Shown piece after piece: positions 1 through 7,897 of a DNA stretch of 33,334 nt. The notes under the pieces were generated by a model. It was not told the origin of the DNA. It did no database searches and saw only the letters and a program-made list of their open reading frames with translations. Position numbers and translations under genes: made by a program. Position 1 is the first letter of the stretch; every line of letters begins with the position of its first letter. Source of the DNA: Phycisphaerales bacterium (GTDB lineage: Bacteria; Planctomycetota; Phycisphaerae; Phycisphaerales; SM1A02); NCBI GenBank assembly GCA_022446945.1, contig JAKVBW010000005.1, forward strand, positions 1 to 33,334, in the 5' to 3' direction.

Positions 1-1
1 C

Positions 2-1135
2 ACCGAGCAGCGTGATCTTGCAGAATCGAGGCTTCAGGATGCCAAATCTCTGCATCGTTCTCAGCTGCGTGACACATTCCATGCCGTCCGGGATCTCGAG
101 GGCGCGCTGGACGAAAAACTGCGGATCGCAGCGAACGTTGCCGCATACTTTGAGGGACTGCGCGAACGAGGTCAGGCCGAGAACGTCGATCTTGAGGCGC
201 TCGCGGACGCCTACTTTGAACTTGCTGAAGTTCGTGGTGGGGCAGCGCATGGAAATCTTGGACAACTGAACGAAGCTTTGATCGACATTGGACGTGCCCG
301 GGAAGTTTGGCAAAGTCTTGCAGACAATGCGGATGACAAACTTCGTGCGCGCATCAAGGTCGCGATCATGAGAAGGAGGGAAGCACTCATCCTTCAGGAA
401 CTCGAGCGGTTCCCAGAAGCTGTTGCATCGCTAGAGGCTGGACAGCGATTGCTTGAGACTGTTCCGCCAGATCACCCAAATTCACTGGCTGCACAACGTG
501 TGCGAGGACTTTCACTTCTGGATCAGGGGGATATTCGCTGGGCGATTGATGACCATTCGATGGCAAGAGAAAGTTGGCAGCGGGGCATGGAGATCTTGGC
601 GCAACTTGCGGAAGCCCATTCGGATAACGCTCGCGTGCGCCGAGATTATGCGCACGCCTACCGTCGTGTGGGGCTTTCGGAAGCAGATGTGGATGCTCGC
701 CGAAGCCTGAACACGCTTCGTGAATCTCGCGTTGTGTTTCAAGCACTTCATGAAGATCAGCCCAATAATGACCCGGCACACAGAGATCTTGCGATGGCCT
801 GGTATTACGAAGGCTGGGCAGCAATGCTGATACCTCTTCGAGATGAATCCATCGCTGCACTCGAAAGTGGCTGGACCATTGTCATCAAGCGTTGTGTGGC
901 CTCTCCAGAGGATGCGCTCGCACGCAGTGATGTCACGGAGTACATCGGTTCGATGGTGGAAATTCTGCGTGAACTGAATGCGCTCAAGCGCGCGCACCAA
1001 GCTGCCAGAAATGGCGCGATTGCGATCCAGCCCATTGTCGAATCACATCCGGATAACCTCGCGATCGCGGAAGTTCACGGACATCTTGTCTCCATCACGC
1101 GTGAACCGGATATCAGCAACGCGGCTACTGAATAG
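2..1135 (+). CDS. TPR-rich protein, C-terminal part (5' end outside window)
   Basis: The frame of the 278..1135 ORF is open back to base 2 and reads as good protein throughout (TEQRDLAESRLQDAK...), so the track start at 278 is artificial and the gene enters from the left. About 377 residues are visible. They are helical and built of degenerate tetratricopeptide-like units, for example LERFPEAVASLEAGQRLL and ARVRRDYAHAYRRVG. No catalytic motif is visible. In planctomycetes such C-terminal TPR arrays often follow a Ser/Thr protein kinase domain, so this may be the tail of such a kinase. That is inference, because the N-terminal part is missing. The stop overlaps the 3' end of convergent mqnE by 11 bp. 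Confidence 0.75.
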   Translation, partial: TEQRDLAESRLQDAKSLHRSQLRDTFHAVRDLEGALDEKLRIAANVAAYFEGLRERGQAENVDLEALADAYFELAEVRGGAAHGNLGQLNEALIDIGRAREVWQSLADNADDKLRARIKVAIMRRREALILQELERFPEAVASLEAGQRLLETVPPDHPNSLAAQRVRGLSLLDQGDIRWAIDDHSMARESWQRGMEILAQLAEAHSDNARVRRDYAHAYRRVGLSEADVDARRSLNTLRESRVVFQALHEDQPNNDPAHRDLAMAWYYEGWAAMLIPLRDESIAALESGWTIVIKRCVASPEDALARSDVTEYIGSMVEILRELNALKRAHQAARNGAIAIQPIVESHPDNLAIAEVHGHLVSITREPDISNAATE

Positions 1136-2432
1136 CCTTATCCACCGTCCACTCTGCGCCGTTTCGCAAAACTGGGCGATAAAGCGTATCGCGTTCCATC
1201 GGCCGCAATCCCGCCTCTCGGATCGTCCGGTGGAGATCTGAAACTGTCGTTTCCTGATGGGTGCCACAACCCTCAACCTTCGTGATGTCGTACCAGACAA
1301 CCGTTCCATCGATATCGTCCGCGCCGCCCATCTGAAGCATCAGTTGTGAGAGCGGAAGCGTCTGCATGATCCAGAACGCCTTCATGTGTGGAATGTTGTC
1401 AAGCATCAGCCTGCCGATGGCCACGGTGCGAAGATTCTCGAGCCCACTTGGGCCGTATAAGTGCTCAAGATCACTGTCGTCCGGAATAAAGGGGAGTGGG
1501 ATGCAGGTCTGGTAGTAGCCCCTCTCACAAGTCTCCACCGTAGGCATGCGATTGCCTTTGTACAGTTCATCCGGCCCCGTCAATACGACACCCTGTGTTG
1601 TATCGATGCCCTCCGAATCTGCCCAATCTTGAAGCGCAGCATCCTGCTGCCCGCGGAGGATTTCCATATGACGAACGCGCTCTTCTCGACCTTCAATGTG
1701 TCCATAGAGCATGGTTGCATTCGTGTGAATGCCCAATTCATGTGCGATGCGATGAACATCCATCCACGCATCACCTCGAATCTTCCCCTTGAAAGCCTCG
1801 TCATGCACACGATCGTCGAACACCTCAGCGCCGCCACCGGGAAGTGATCCAAGGCCAGCTTCGCGAAGTTCGGTCAGGACGGTTCTGATTCCATCTGCGC
1901 CGTCACGGCCCCGTTTCGAAATTCTCGCAAGGTGAACAATCTCAACGGCTGTAAAGGCCTTGATGTGAATGGACGGAGCTTCTTCACGGATCGCTCGAAG
2001 CATCTCGGTATAGAAATCAAATGAGTGCCATGGGTGCAGCCCGCCGACCACGTGCATCTCTGTTGCGCCCGATTCAGCTGCGGAGCGTGCTTCATTTCGC
2101 ACATCCTCGATGGTGTGTTCGTACGCTCCTTCGTCGCCGCGTTTCCTCGCGAAAGCACAGAAGTTGCATGACAATGCGCAGATATTCGTGTAGTTCAGAT
2201 GCCGATTGACGTTGTACCAGGCAACATCGGCATGCATTCGCCGCCGAACAAGATCCGCCATCTCGCATACGGACCACAAGTCGGGCGTTTCGTAGAGCGT
2301 CAACCCATCTTCAATACTCAGGCGTTCGCCGCTCTCGACCTTCGCGCGAATACGGTCGAGTGCTGCATCGCAACCCTGTCTGGCAACAGGCAAATCAAGA
2401 GTGTTGGGAGGCATGCCCATGGGACTACGCAT
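1125..2432 (-). CDS. mqnE: Aminodeoxyfutalosine synthase (radical SAM), MqnE
   Basis: Radical SAM enzyme of the futalosine route to menaquinone. It joins SAM to 3-((1-carboxyvinyl)oxy)benzoate to give aminodeoxyfutalosine. The 4Fe-4S cluster motif CALSCNFC supplies Cys85, Cys89 and Cys92, and YTNIC, VGGLHP, LPGGGAEVF and MLYGHIE are typical of the MqnE/MqnC/CofH group. The C-terminal part (RLMLDNIPHMKAFWIM, DDIDGTVV) fits MqnE best. At 435 residues it is longer than the roughly 360-390 usual. The extra length lies around residues 268-308, just before the IPLPF segment, and carries two cysteines. No good Shine-Dalgarno was seen; Met5 or Met7 are alternative starts. No other mqn gene is in the window. 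CofH is a less likely alternative. Confidence 0.88.
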   Translation of the reverse strand: MRSPMGMPPNTLDLPVARQGCDAALDRIRAKVESGERLSIEDGLTLYETPDLWSVCEMADLVRRRMHADVAWYNVNRHLNYTNICALSCNFCAFARKRGDEGAYEHTIEDVRNEARSAAESGATEMHVVGGLHPWHSFDFYTEMLRAIREEAPSIHIKAFTAVEIVHLARISKRGRDGADGIRTVLTELREAGLGSLPGGGAEVFDDRVHDEAFKGKIRGDAWMDVHRIAHELGIHTNATMLYGHIEGREERVRHMEILRGQQDAALQDWADSEGIDTTQGVVLTGPDELYKGNRMPTVETCERGYYQTCIPLPFIPDDSDLEHLYGPSGLENLRTVAIGRLMLDNIPHMKAFWIMQTLPLSQLMLQMGGADDIDGTVVWYDITKVEGCGTHQETTVSDLHRTIREAGLRPMERDTLYRPVLRNGAEWTVDKAIQ

Positions 2433-2575
2433 GGTAGCGGAGGACTATCGGACATCGGATTGTGTCGTCTGTCCCAATTCAGCATCCGCGGATCGCTCTG
2501 GAAGGGCAGTATTCCGATTCATTTGGATACGCCTGAATGTACTTCCGATTTCAGCCGATTCTCTCTTTTGGACCC
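2433..2575. other. Divergent intergenic region between mqnE and the mobA unit
   Basis: This spacer must hold the promoters for mqnE (leftward) and for the small ORF and mobA (rightward). No convincing -35/-10 pair, terminator or repeat was identified. A minus-strand ORF (2445..2753) crosses it but looks like a shadow. Confidence 0.4.
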
Positions 2576-2779
2576 ATGAAACACGCTGACCAGCCCCCAC
2601 AAGACCCCATTCGCGACCCTCTTCGATTTCCTGTAGACACTGCTCGCAGGATGGAAACGCCGCGTCAACACAGACGCTGGCTTCAAGCCGATTCCAATCG
2701 AACGATTGAAGCATTGGCAGCAAGGCTCGACTGTTTGGGCTGGTTCGACTCATTCAACTCAGGCCCTCGCGCTGCCTGA
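2576..2779 (+). CDS. Possible small protein (67 aa) upstream of mobA, function unknown
   Basis: From the internal ATG of the 2537..2779 ORF this reads MKHADQPPQDPIRDPLRF..., a 67-residue soluble, charged peptide with a proline-rich start and a short helix-like segment (RTIEALAARLDCLGWF). It stops 19 bp before the mobA start and would share its transcript. No family is recognised and there is no strong ribosome binding site. It competes with a 102-aa minus-strand ORF over the same bases. It is preferred because of its strand, its spacing to mobA and its more protein-like composition. It could still be a chance ORF in the mobA leader. Confidence 0.35.
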   Translation: MKHADQPPQDPIRDPLRFPVDTARRMETPRQHRRWLQADSNRTIEALAARLDCLGWFDSFNSGPRAA

Positions 2780-2798
2780 TTTCGATAGCCTTCCAATC

Positions 2799-3368
2799 AT
2801 GTCAGAGTCAACGACCTGTGCGGCCTTGCTTGCTGGCGGCCGAAGCAAACGCATGGGTCATGCCAAACATGACATACAGATCGACGGGAAGCCGATGCTG
2901 CAAATCATGGCGGAGCTGGCATTGTCATGTTGCGATGATCTGATCATTGCAGGGCCGCCAGGGTTACTGCCCGAATACGATCATGCATCTGATGTCCCTG
3001 AGCATCAAGGCTTTGGGCCGCTTGCAGGCATCGAAGCTGCGCTCCTTTCCGGCAGAGGGAATCGATGGCTCATCCTTCCATGCGACATGCCGCGATTGCG
3101 ATCGTCAGACTTGGTGACATTGCTGCAACATGCCGCAACGATCTGCTGCTTTTCTGATCCGAAAGATCCCGATCGCATGCTCAATCTGCCAATGGCACTC
3201 GACGCTTCCCATGTCTGCAATCTCACTCAGTCTCTCGATGCCGGCATTCGGAGTGTGGGCCGGTGGCTGACCATGGAAAATGCCGCGATGGTTGCGCCCC
3301 TAGATCCAGTTACCACAATCAATCTCAACACTCCCGAGGATGTCGAACAGATTCAGAACAATGATTGA
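2799..3368 (+). CDS. mobA: Molybdenum cofactor guanylyltransferase MobA-like
   Basis: Transfers GMP from GTP to molybdopterin to give the guanine dinucleotide form of the molybdenum cofactor used by DMSO-reductase-family enzymes. The start is placed at the internal ATG giving MSESTTCAALLAGGRSKRMG, because the nucleotidyltransferase signature LAGGRSKRMG should lie near the N-terminus; the track start at 2706 adds 31 unlikely residues. A lysine follows at GHAK, then GFGPLAGIEAAL and the metal-binding LPCDMPRL, and a C-terminal TINLNTPEDVE typical of MobA. The length of 189 aa is normal. The convergent neighbour is a molybdopterin oxidoreductase, a fitting client. MocA-like CTP transferases are relatives but less likely here. 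Confidence 0.85.
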   Translation: MSESTTCAALLAGGRSKRMGHAKHDIQIDGKPMLQIMAELALSCCDDLIIAGPPGLLPEYDHASDVPEHQGFGPLAGIEAALLSGRGNRWLILPCDMPRLRSSDLVTLLQHAATICCFSDPKDPDRMLNLPMALDASHVCNLTQSLDAGIRSVGRWLTMENAAMVAPLDPVTTINLNTPEDVEQIQNND

Positions 3369-3419
3369 ACTTGCCCAATCGAGGCGCCTGAACGCGACTG
3401 GTGAATGTGAGTGATGGGG

Positions 3420-5606
3420 TCAATTTGATACTGGCTCGGAGATCGTTGCCACGAATCCCTTGAAACCGGGTGTTTTGCTCATCGGATCAAGTTCTCGAGG
3501 AACAAGAACGTTGCACTCGGGGAAGTACATGGCCCCTGCGCCGCGTGAGATGTCATAAGTAACGACCGTCGCGTGCATTTCCCCAGTCGGCGTGGAGACT
3601 CTCACCCTGTCTCCCTCGCCCAGGCCCCATGCATCCATGTCTTCCGAAGCAAGAAGTATGACATCACGCCTTGAAGTGCCTCGATAGACGTCAACATCTT
3701 CATAGACGACGGTATTGAACTGGCCTTCACTGCGAACCGTCACAACACGAACCTGTCTTTCTCCGATCGGCTCTGGCGCGGGGATGTCCATGTCATGAAT
3801 TTGAAGACGTCCGGTCGGTGTGGCGAAGCAAGGCTCATGGAACGTACGACCTTTGATATGGAATTCGTCTCCATTTTTATCGACTTCTCCAATCGCGCCA
3901 TAGCCCGGGACGATTTCTGCAATCGCCTTTCGGATTTCAACATGTGATCGCATTGCCTGAAGATCGATCGGAAGATCGTTGCCCATCGCCGATGAGGCGA
4001 TATCCACAATCACTTCCGTTTCTGCTCGAGGGCCCTCGTGTCTCCGTTCGCCGCCTTCGCTGACCCTGACGAAATTGAACATGCTCTCCTGTGTGGTCGC
4101 CTGTGGTTCTTCGTCGCGTGCAAGCACTGGCAGAATGATGGTTTCGCGCCCACGTGCTCTGACGTGACCCGTGTTCATTGTGGTACTGAGATGGACCAGA
4201 GTGCCGATGCGTTGCATGGCTTGTGCTGCATGGTGGGCATCGGGGTTGCTGCCAAACAGATTCCCGCCGAGGCAGACGGCGAAATCCATCATGCCACCAT
4301 GCGCTGCTTCGATGCATGCCATCGTGTCCAGTCCCGGGGCCGGTGAAATGAAATCTCCCCACTTGTGCTGCATGGCTTCAAACCACGCATCCTTCAGGAC
4401 TGGAACCACTCCCATGCTGCCGATGCCTTGCACATTGGAGTGCCCTCTCAGCGGCAGGAGTCCGCAACCAGGCTTGCCGATCATGCCTCTCGCTGCGGCG
4501 AGTGCGGAGAGGATCTGTATCGTCCGAACGCCTGAAGCATGGTGGGTCAATCCCATTGCCCAAGCAAAGATGGAATGCTGAGATTCCGAATACAACGCAG
4601 CCATGCGCTCAATGGTTTCCCTGTCGACACCGCTCTCCTGAACAATTGTGGACCATGACGTCCCGCTCACCCGAGCAGCCCACGTCTCCCATCCGTCAAC
4701 ATAGGAATCGATGAACTTCTGGTCCAGATGTCCCTGTTCCATCAAGCATTTCATCACACCCACCATGAGCATGGCATCGCCACCCACGGTGGGTTGGATG
4801 TAGAGATCCGCAATGCGAGAAGCCCAAAGCATGCTGCGAAGATCGCTCGGGATCTTGAATCGCACCAATCCGGGTTCTCTCAAAGGATTCACCACGATGA
4901 CACGGCCGCCACGACGTCTAACTTCCACAAGACTCCGCATGAATCTCGGATGATTACTTGCCGGATTGGCGCCGATGAGAATGACGAGATCCGCTTGATC
5001 AAGATCCTCAAGAACCACTGTTGCGGTACCCGATCCAGTCACGCTCGCAAGGCCCACCCCGGAAGCCTGATGGCAGTAATACGAACAGTTGTTGATGTTG
5101 TTTGTGCCGCGGATACGTGCACACAATTGAAGCAAAAAGCCCGCCTCGTTCGAAGATCGTCCGCTGAAGTAATAGAACGACCGATCGGGAGATGTCTTCT
5201 GCATCGCTGCTGCAACTCTTGTGATCGCATCATCCCAGGTGGTCCGGCGAAATCGATCGTCGAGAGAAGTGGCGATCAGGGGTTGTGTCAGCCGTCCGAG
5301 GCCCTCCAACTCACGAGGGCTCAATTGCTCCAGCGTTGAAAAGGGCGTGTTGTCAATCGTCTCGGGGCGGATGGCGCCTTGCAGATCTGCAGCCATCGCC
5401 TGAACAGACTTTTTGCACACCTCAGGGAAGTGCCCTTTTTCGTTGACCATCCCACCCTGGCGACCACCCATGCCCAAAGCACAGGTCTTGCATGCGTTAC
5501 GACTGCGGAGAGATCTCCACATGCGTACCAGGCCGCCGGACCGCCGAGCTGACCGCAAACTGTAGATGATTGACCGCCATCCACCACCATGTCGTGCAGG
5601 TTGCAT
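3420..5606 (-). CDS. Molybdopterin-dependent oxidoreductase, FdhF/YdeP family
   Basis: A 728-residue member of the formate-dehydrogenase-alpha-like YdeP family, which binds bis-MGD. The substrate is unknown, although some relatives are linked to acid resistance. The first ATG is chosen because the N-terminal GGGWRSIIYSLRSARRSGG matches the family's conserved GGW start. CKTCALGMGGRQGGMVNE follows near residue 40 in place of a full 4Fe-4S cysteine set. NNCSYYCHQASGVGL, near residue 150, is the region where formate dehydrogenases carry (seleno)cysteine. Later landmarks are GANPASNHPR, the GKPGCGLLPLRGHSNVQG segment and a C-terminal molydop-binding domain (DVYRGTSRRDVILLASEDM). The lack of a signal peptide suggests a cytoplasmic enzyme. 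The gene starts only 26 bp from the divergent kinase gene and ends 51 bp from mobA. Confidence 0.85.
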   Translation of the reverse strand: MQPARHGGGWRSIIYSLRSARRSGGLVRMWRSLRSRNACKTCALGMGGRQGGMVNEKGHFPEVCKKSVQAMAADLQGAIRPETIDNTPFSTLEQLSPRELEGLGRLTQPLIATSLDDRFRRTTWDDAITRVAAAMQKTSPDRSFYYFSGRSSNEAGFLLQLCARIRGTNNINNCSYYCHQASGVGLASVTGSGTATVVLEDLDQADLVILIGANPASNHPRFMRSLVEVRRRGGRVIVVNPLREPGLVRFKIPSDLRSMLWASRIADLYIQPTVGGDAMLMVGVMKCLMEQGHLDQKFIDSYVDGWETWAARVSGTSWSTIVQESGVDRETIERMAALYSESQHSIFAWAMGLTHHASGVRTIQILSALAAARGMIGKPGCGLLPLRGHSNVQGIGSMGVVPVLKDAWFEAMQHKWGDFISPAPGLDTMACIEAAHGGMMDFAVCLGGNLFGSNPDAHHAAQAMQRIGTLVHLSTTMNTGHVRARGRETIILPVLARDEEPQATTQESMFNFVRVSEGGERRHEGPRAETEVIVDIASSAMGNDLPIDLQAMRSHVEIRKAIAEIVPGYGAIGEVDKNGDEFHIKGRTFHEPCFATPTGRLQIHDMDIPAPEPIGERQVRVVTVRSEGQFNTVVYEDVDVYRGTSRRDVILLASEDMDAWGLGEGDRVRVSTPTGEMHATVVTYDISRGAGAMYFPECNVLVPRELDPMSKTPGFKGFVATISEPVSN

Positions 5607-5612
5607 GCGACG

Positions 5613-5626
5613 ATGGTACGTACCAT
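5613..5626. promoter_or_regulatory. 14-bp perfect palindrome between divergent genes (candidate operator)
   Basis: ATGGTACGTACCAT equals its own reverse complement and lies inside the 26-bp gap between the oxidoreductase start (5606, -) and the kinase start (5633, +). Its position suits a dimeric regulator acting on both genes, but no bound protein can be inferred. Confidence 0.35.
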
Positions 5627-5632
5627 GGGGCC

Positions 5633-7486
5633 ATGAGTCCGCGTGGGGCCATTCTGATTGTCGATCCCAATGCTGCGGTGCGGCGTCTGCTGGACATGCA
5701 TCTGTCCAATCGTGGCCATGTCGTGACCTCCTGCCGTTCGTGCGAAGAGGCGAAGCAACTCCTTGAGGAAACGGCCTTTGATCTGATCATCACAGAAGCT
5801 GAAACACCGGAAGGATCGGGATTTGATCTCCTACGGTTTGCCCGTGCGCAACCAGGTCGGCGCATTCCGGTGATCATCACGTCGCCGACCGAGCAGCCTG
5901 ACCGCATTCTCCGCGCACTGGAGCGCGGAGCGGATGACTACCTCACCAAGCCCATCAGCCCGGCCATGGCGGTTGCAAGAGCAGCTTCGATCATCGAGTT
6001 GCAGGACATGGGGCTTCTCAATTCACGCGGTCCCGGCGTCCTTGATCTTCCAAAGGTTGATCGCACGCTGAGAGAGGCCTCAGGTGGTGCTGGGAAACTC
6101 AGAGCGATCTGCGATGCCTTGCGAGATGGGCTCGACGCAGAGCGTGCTTCCGTCTATCGCTGGGATGCTGTCGAGGATGAACTTCTGACCGTTGTTGCAC
6201 ATGGTGAGTCGCCGAAAGGTGACACACCACTGATTCGAATGCCCGCTGGGGACGGCCTCGCAGGCGCATGCATGCGTCTGGGGCATCTTGTCAACATCGC
6301 TGACGCGTATGCGGACGAGCGGTTCAACCCCACTTTCGATGAACGCACGGGATTCCGGACAACTTCGGTCATATCCATGCCGCTTCGGCTTGAGGATGGC
6401 GAAATCATCGGTGTTGCCCAGATTCTGAATCACAGACATGGACCCTTCACGGCAGCTGAAGAACTCAAAGCGCTTCAGCTTGCGCCGCGTTGTGCCCTGA
6501 CGCTCGCCGAAGCGTTCTTCACCGTGAATCAGGAGTTGAACCTCGCCGCGACGATCGTCGCACAGGCGGGTTCCGCGACATTTCTCCCTTCCTCCTCCGG
6601 CTTGTCCCCAGAACTGTCGACAGACATCCTGCCACGATCCAAACCAATCAATATTGAAGAATTGATTGGGACTGAAATCGGACGGTATCGAATCACTGAC
6701 GTCCTCGGCCGAGGCAATCAGGGGTATGTGCTTGATGGTCTTGATGAACTACTCGACCGGTCAGTCGCCATCAAGTTGCTCGGTCCAGACTCTGCGCGCA
6801 TTCCGATGCTTCGCCAACAGTTCATGCAGGAAGCACGAACGATGGCTCAACTTGGACATCCGAATGCTGTGTCCATCCATGATGCGGGTGAACATGATGG
6901 CGCGCTATATCTCGTCATGGAACAGTGTGGCGGTGGAACCTGCTTTGACCTTCTCAAGAAGGAAGGCAAAATTGACCTCCTGAGAGCAACTCAGATTCTC
7001 CGAGATGCCTGTCGAGGATTGGATGCAGCACACCGACGTGGTCTGATTCACCGCGACATCAAACCAGACAACATACTTCTGGTCGAAGATGGTGCTGCGA
7101 AACTGAGTGATTTCGGACTTGTGTTGGCGCCCAATACCGCAGATGAAATGGGTGGCAATCACATCATCGGAACACCGCACTACATGAGTCCGGAGCAATG
7201 TGAATGCAGGCCTGTTGATCACCGCAGCGACATTTATGCCCTTGGTGCCACCTGGTATCACCTGCTTACGGGCCAGCCGCTGTTTCCAGACGCTGTCGAT
7301 GTGAGGGATGTGCTCCGCAGGCAAATCGAAATCCCAGCGCCGGATCCGAGGGAGATCGTCCCTGACCTGCCCGAAGATGTCACGTCGATTATTGCATCCG
7401 CGCTCGCCAAATCACCCGCTGACAGATATCAGAACGCCGCTGAAATGCTGCGGGATCTGGACGCCGTGTTGGCGTCCATCTCCTGA
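5633..7486 (+). CDS. Receiver-GAF-Ser/Thr protein kinase
   Basis: A 617-residue cytoplasmic signalling protein. The start is set at the ATG giving MSPRGAILIVDPN, because the track start is a TTG and its extra residues precede the domain. Residues 5-120 are a receiver domain with DDYLTKP (Lys106) and a conserved Thr83, but Glu55 (LIITEAETPEG) replaces the phosphoacceptor Asp and one Asp of the N-terminal acidic pair is gone. Residues 144-295 form a GAF domain (GDGLAGACMRLG, FNPTFDERTGFRTTSVISMPL). Residues 351-612 are a Hanks-type kinase with RGNQGYV, VAIK (Lys381), HRDIKPDN, DFG and a SPE version of APE, so it should be active. There is no membrane segment. It is followed 45 bp later by a STAS protein, which suggests a shared pathway. 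Confidence 0.9.
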   Translation: MSPRGAILIVDPNAAVRRLLDMHLSNRGHVVTSCRSCEEAKQLLEETAFDLIITEAETPEGSGFDLLRFARAQPGRRIPVIITSPTEQPDRILRALERGADDYLTKPISPAMAVARAASIIELQDMGLLNSRGPGVLDLPKVDRTLREASGGAGKLRAICDALRDGLDAERASVYRWDAVEDELLTVVAHGESPKGDTPLIRMPAGDGLAGACMRLGHLVNIADAYADERFNPTFDERTGFRTTSVISMPLRLEDGEIIGVAQILNHRHGPFTAAEELKALQLAPRCALTLAEAFFTVNQELNLAATIVAQAGSATFLPSSSGLSPELSTDILPRSKPINIEELIGTEIGRYRITDVLGRGNQGYVLDGLDELLDRSVAIKLLGPDSARIPMLRQQFMQEARTMAQLGHPNAVSIHDAGEHDGALYLVMEQCGGGTCFDLLKKEGKIDLLRATQILRDACRGLDAAHRRGLIHRDIKPDNILLVEDGAAKLSDFGLVLAPNTADEMGGNHIIGTPHYMSPEQCECRPVDHRSDIYALGATWYHLLTGQPLFPDAVDVRDVLRRQIEIPAPDPREIVPDLPEDVTSIIASALAKSPADRYQNAAEMLRDLDAVLASIS

Positions 7487-7531
7487 TCCCGGTACAGTGA
7501 CCGGTCCGCGATTAGCTCAAGGAGGGCCCTC

Positions 7532-7897
7532 ATGACGACCACTGGCGACATGTTTGTCAGATTTCGACCCGATGCTGATGCATACATCGCCTCGATTCAT
7601 GCGCCGAGCATCACGCAACGGGAATCGGAGATCATCTCCGCGGCGTTGCAGGATGCACTGACTGATATTGCGGGATACAAATGGCTTGTGATTGACATGC
7701 ATGAAGTGACCTTCATGAGCAGCATGGGTATTGGCATGCTCGTCGACGCGCGAAGCCGGGCGGCAGGCAAGAAAATGAAGGTTGTCCTCTCCAATGTGTC
7801 CTCTGAAATGGATCAGTTACTTCGAATGGTCAAATTGGAGAAAGTCTTCGCGATCTGCACCAATGACAAACAACTGAAGAAGGCCCTCAAACGATGA
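7532..7897 (+). CDS. STAS-domain protein, anti-anti-sigma factor (SpoIIAA/RsbV) type
   Basis: A single STAS domain of 121 residues, the usual size for anti-sigma-factor antagonists. The segment LVIDMHEVTFMSSMGIGML matches the family signature in which a serine is phosphorylated by a partner kinase. By alignment this is Ser64, with Ser63 at the position of the usual Asp. A strong ribosome binding site (AAGGAGG) precedes the ATG. The gene sits between a Ser/Thr kinase and a DUF4190-like membrane protein and overlaps the latter by 4 bp. Known family members reverse binding of an anti-sigma kinase such as RsbW. None is encoded nearby, so the partner may lie elsewhere or the upstream kinase may modify this protein directly (inference). 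Confidence 0.85.
   Translation: MTTTGDMFVRFRPDADAYIASIHAPSITQRESEIISAALQDALTDIAGYKWLVIDMHEVTFMSSMGIGMLVDARSRAAGKKMKVVLSNVSSEMDQLLRMVKLEKVFAICTNDKQLKKALKR

Noticed and set aside
2445-2753. 102-aa minus-strand ORF with four cysteines upstream of mqnE
   Set aside because: No ribosome binding site or recognisable fold; it overlaps the small plus-strand ORF, which fits better with mobA. It could not be excluded fully.
7489-7504. CCGGT-ACAGTG-ACCGG hairpin between the kinase and STAS genes
   Set aside because: No T-run and a 5-bp stem; the STAS gene has a strong ribosome binding site and is probably in the same transcript.
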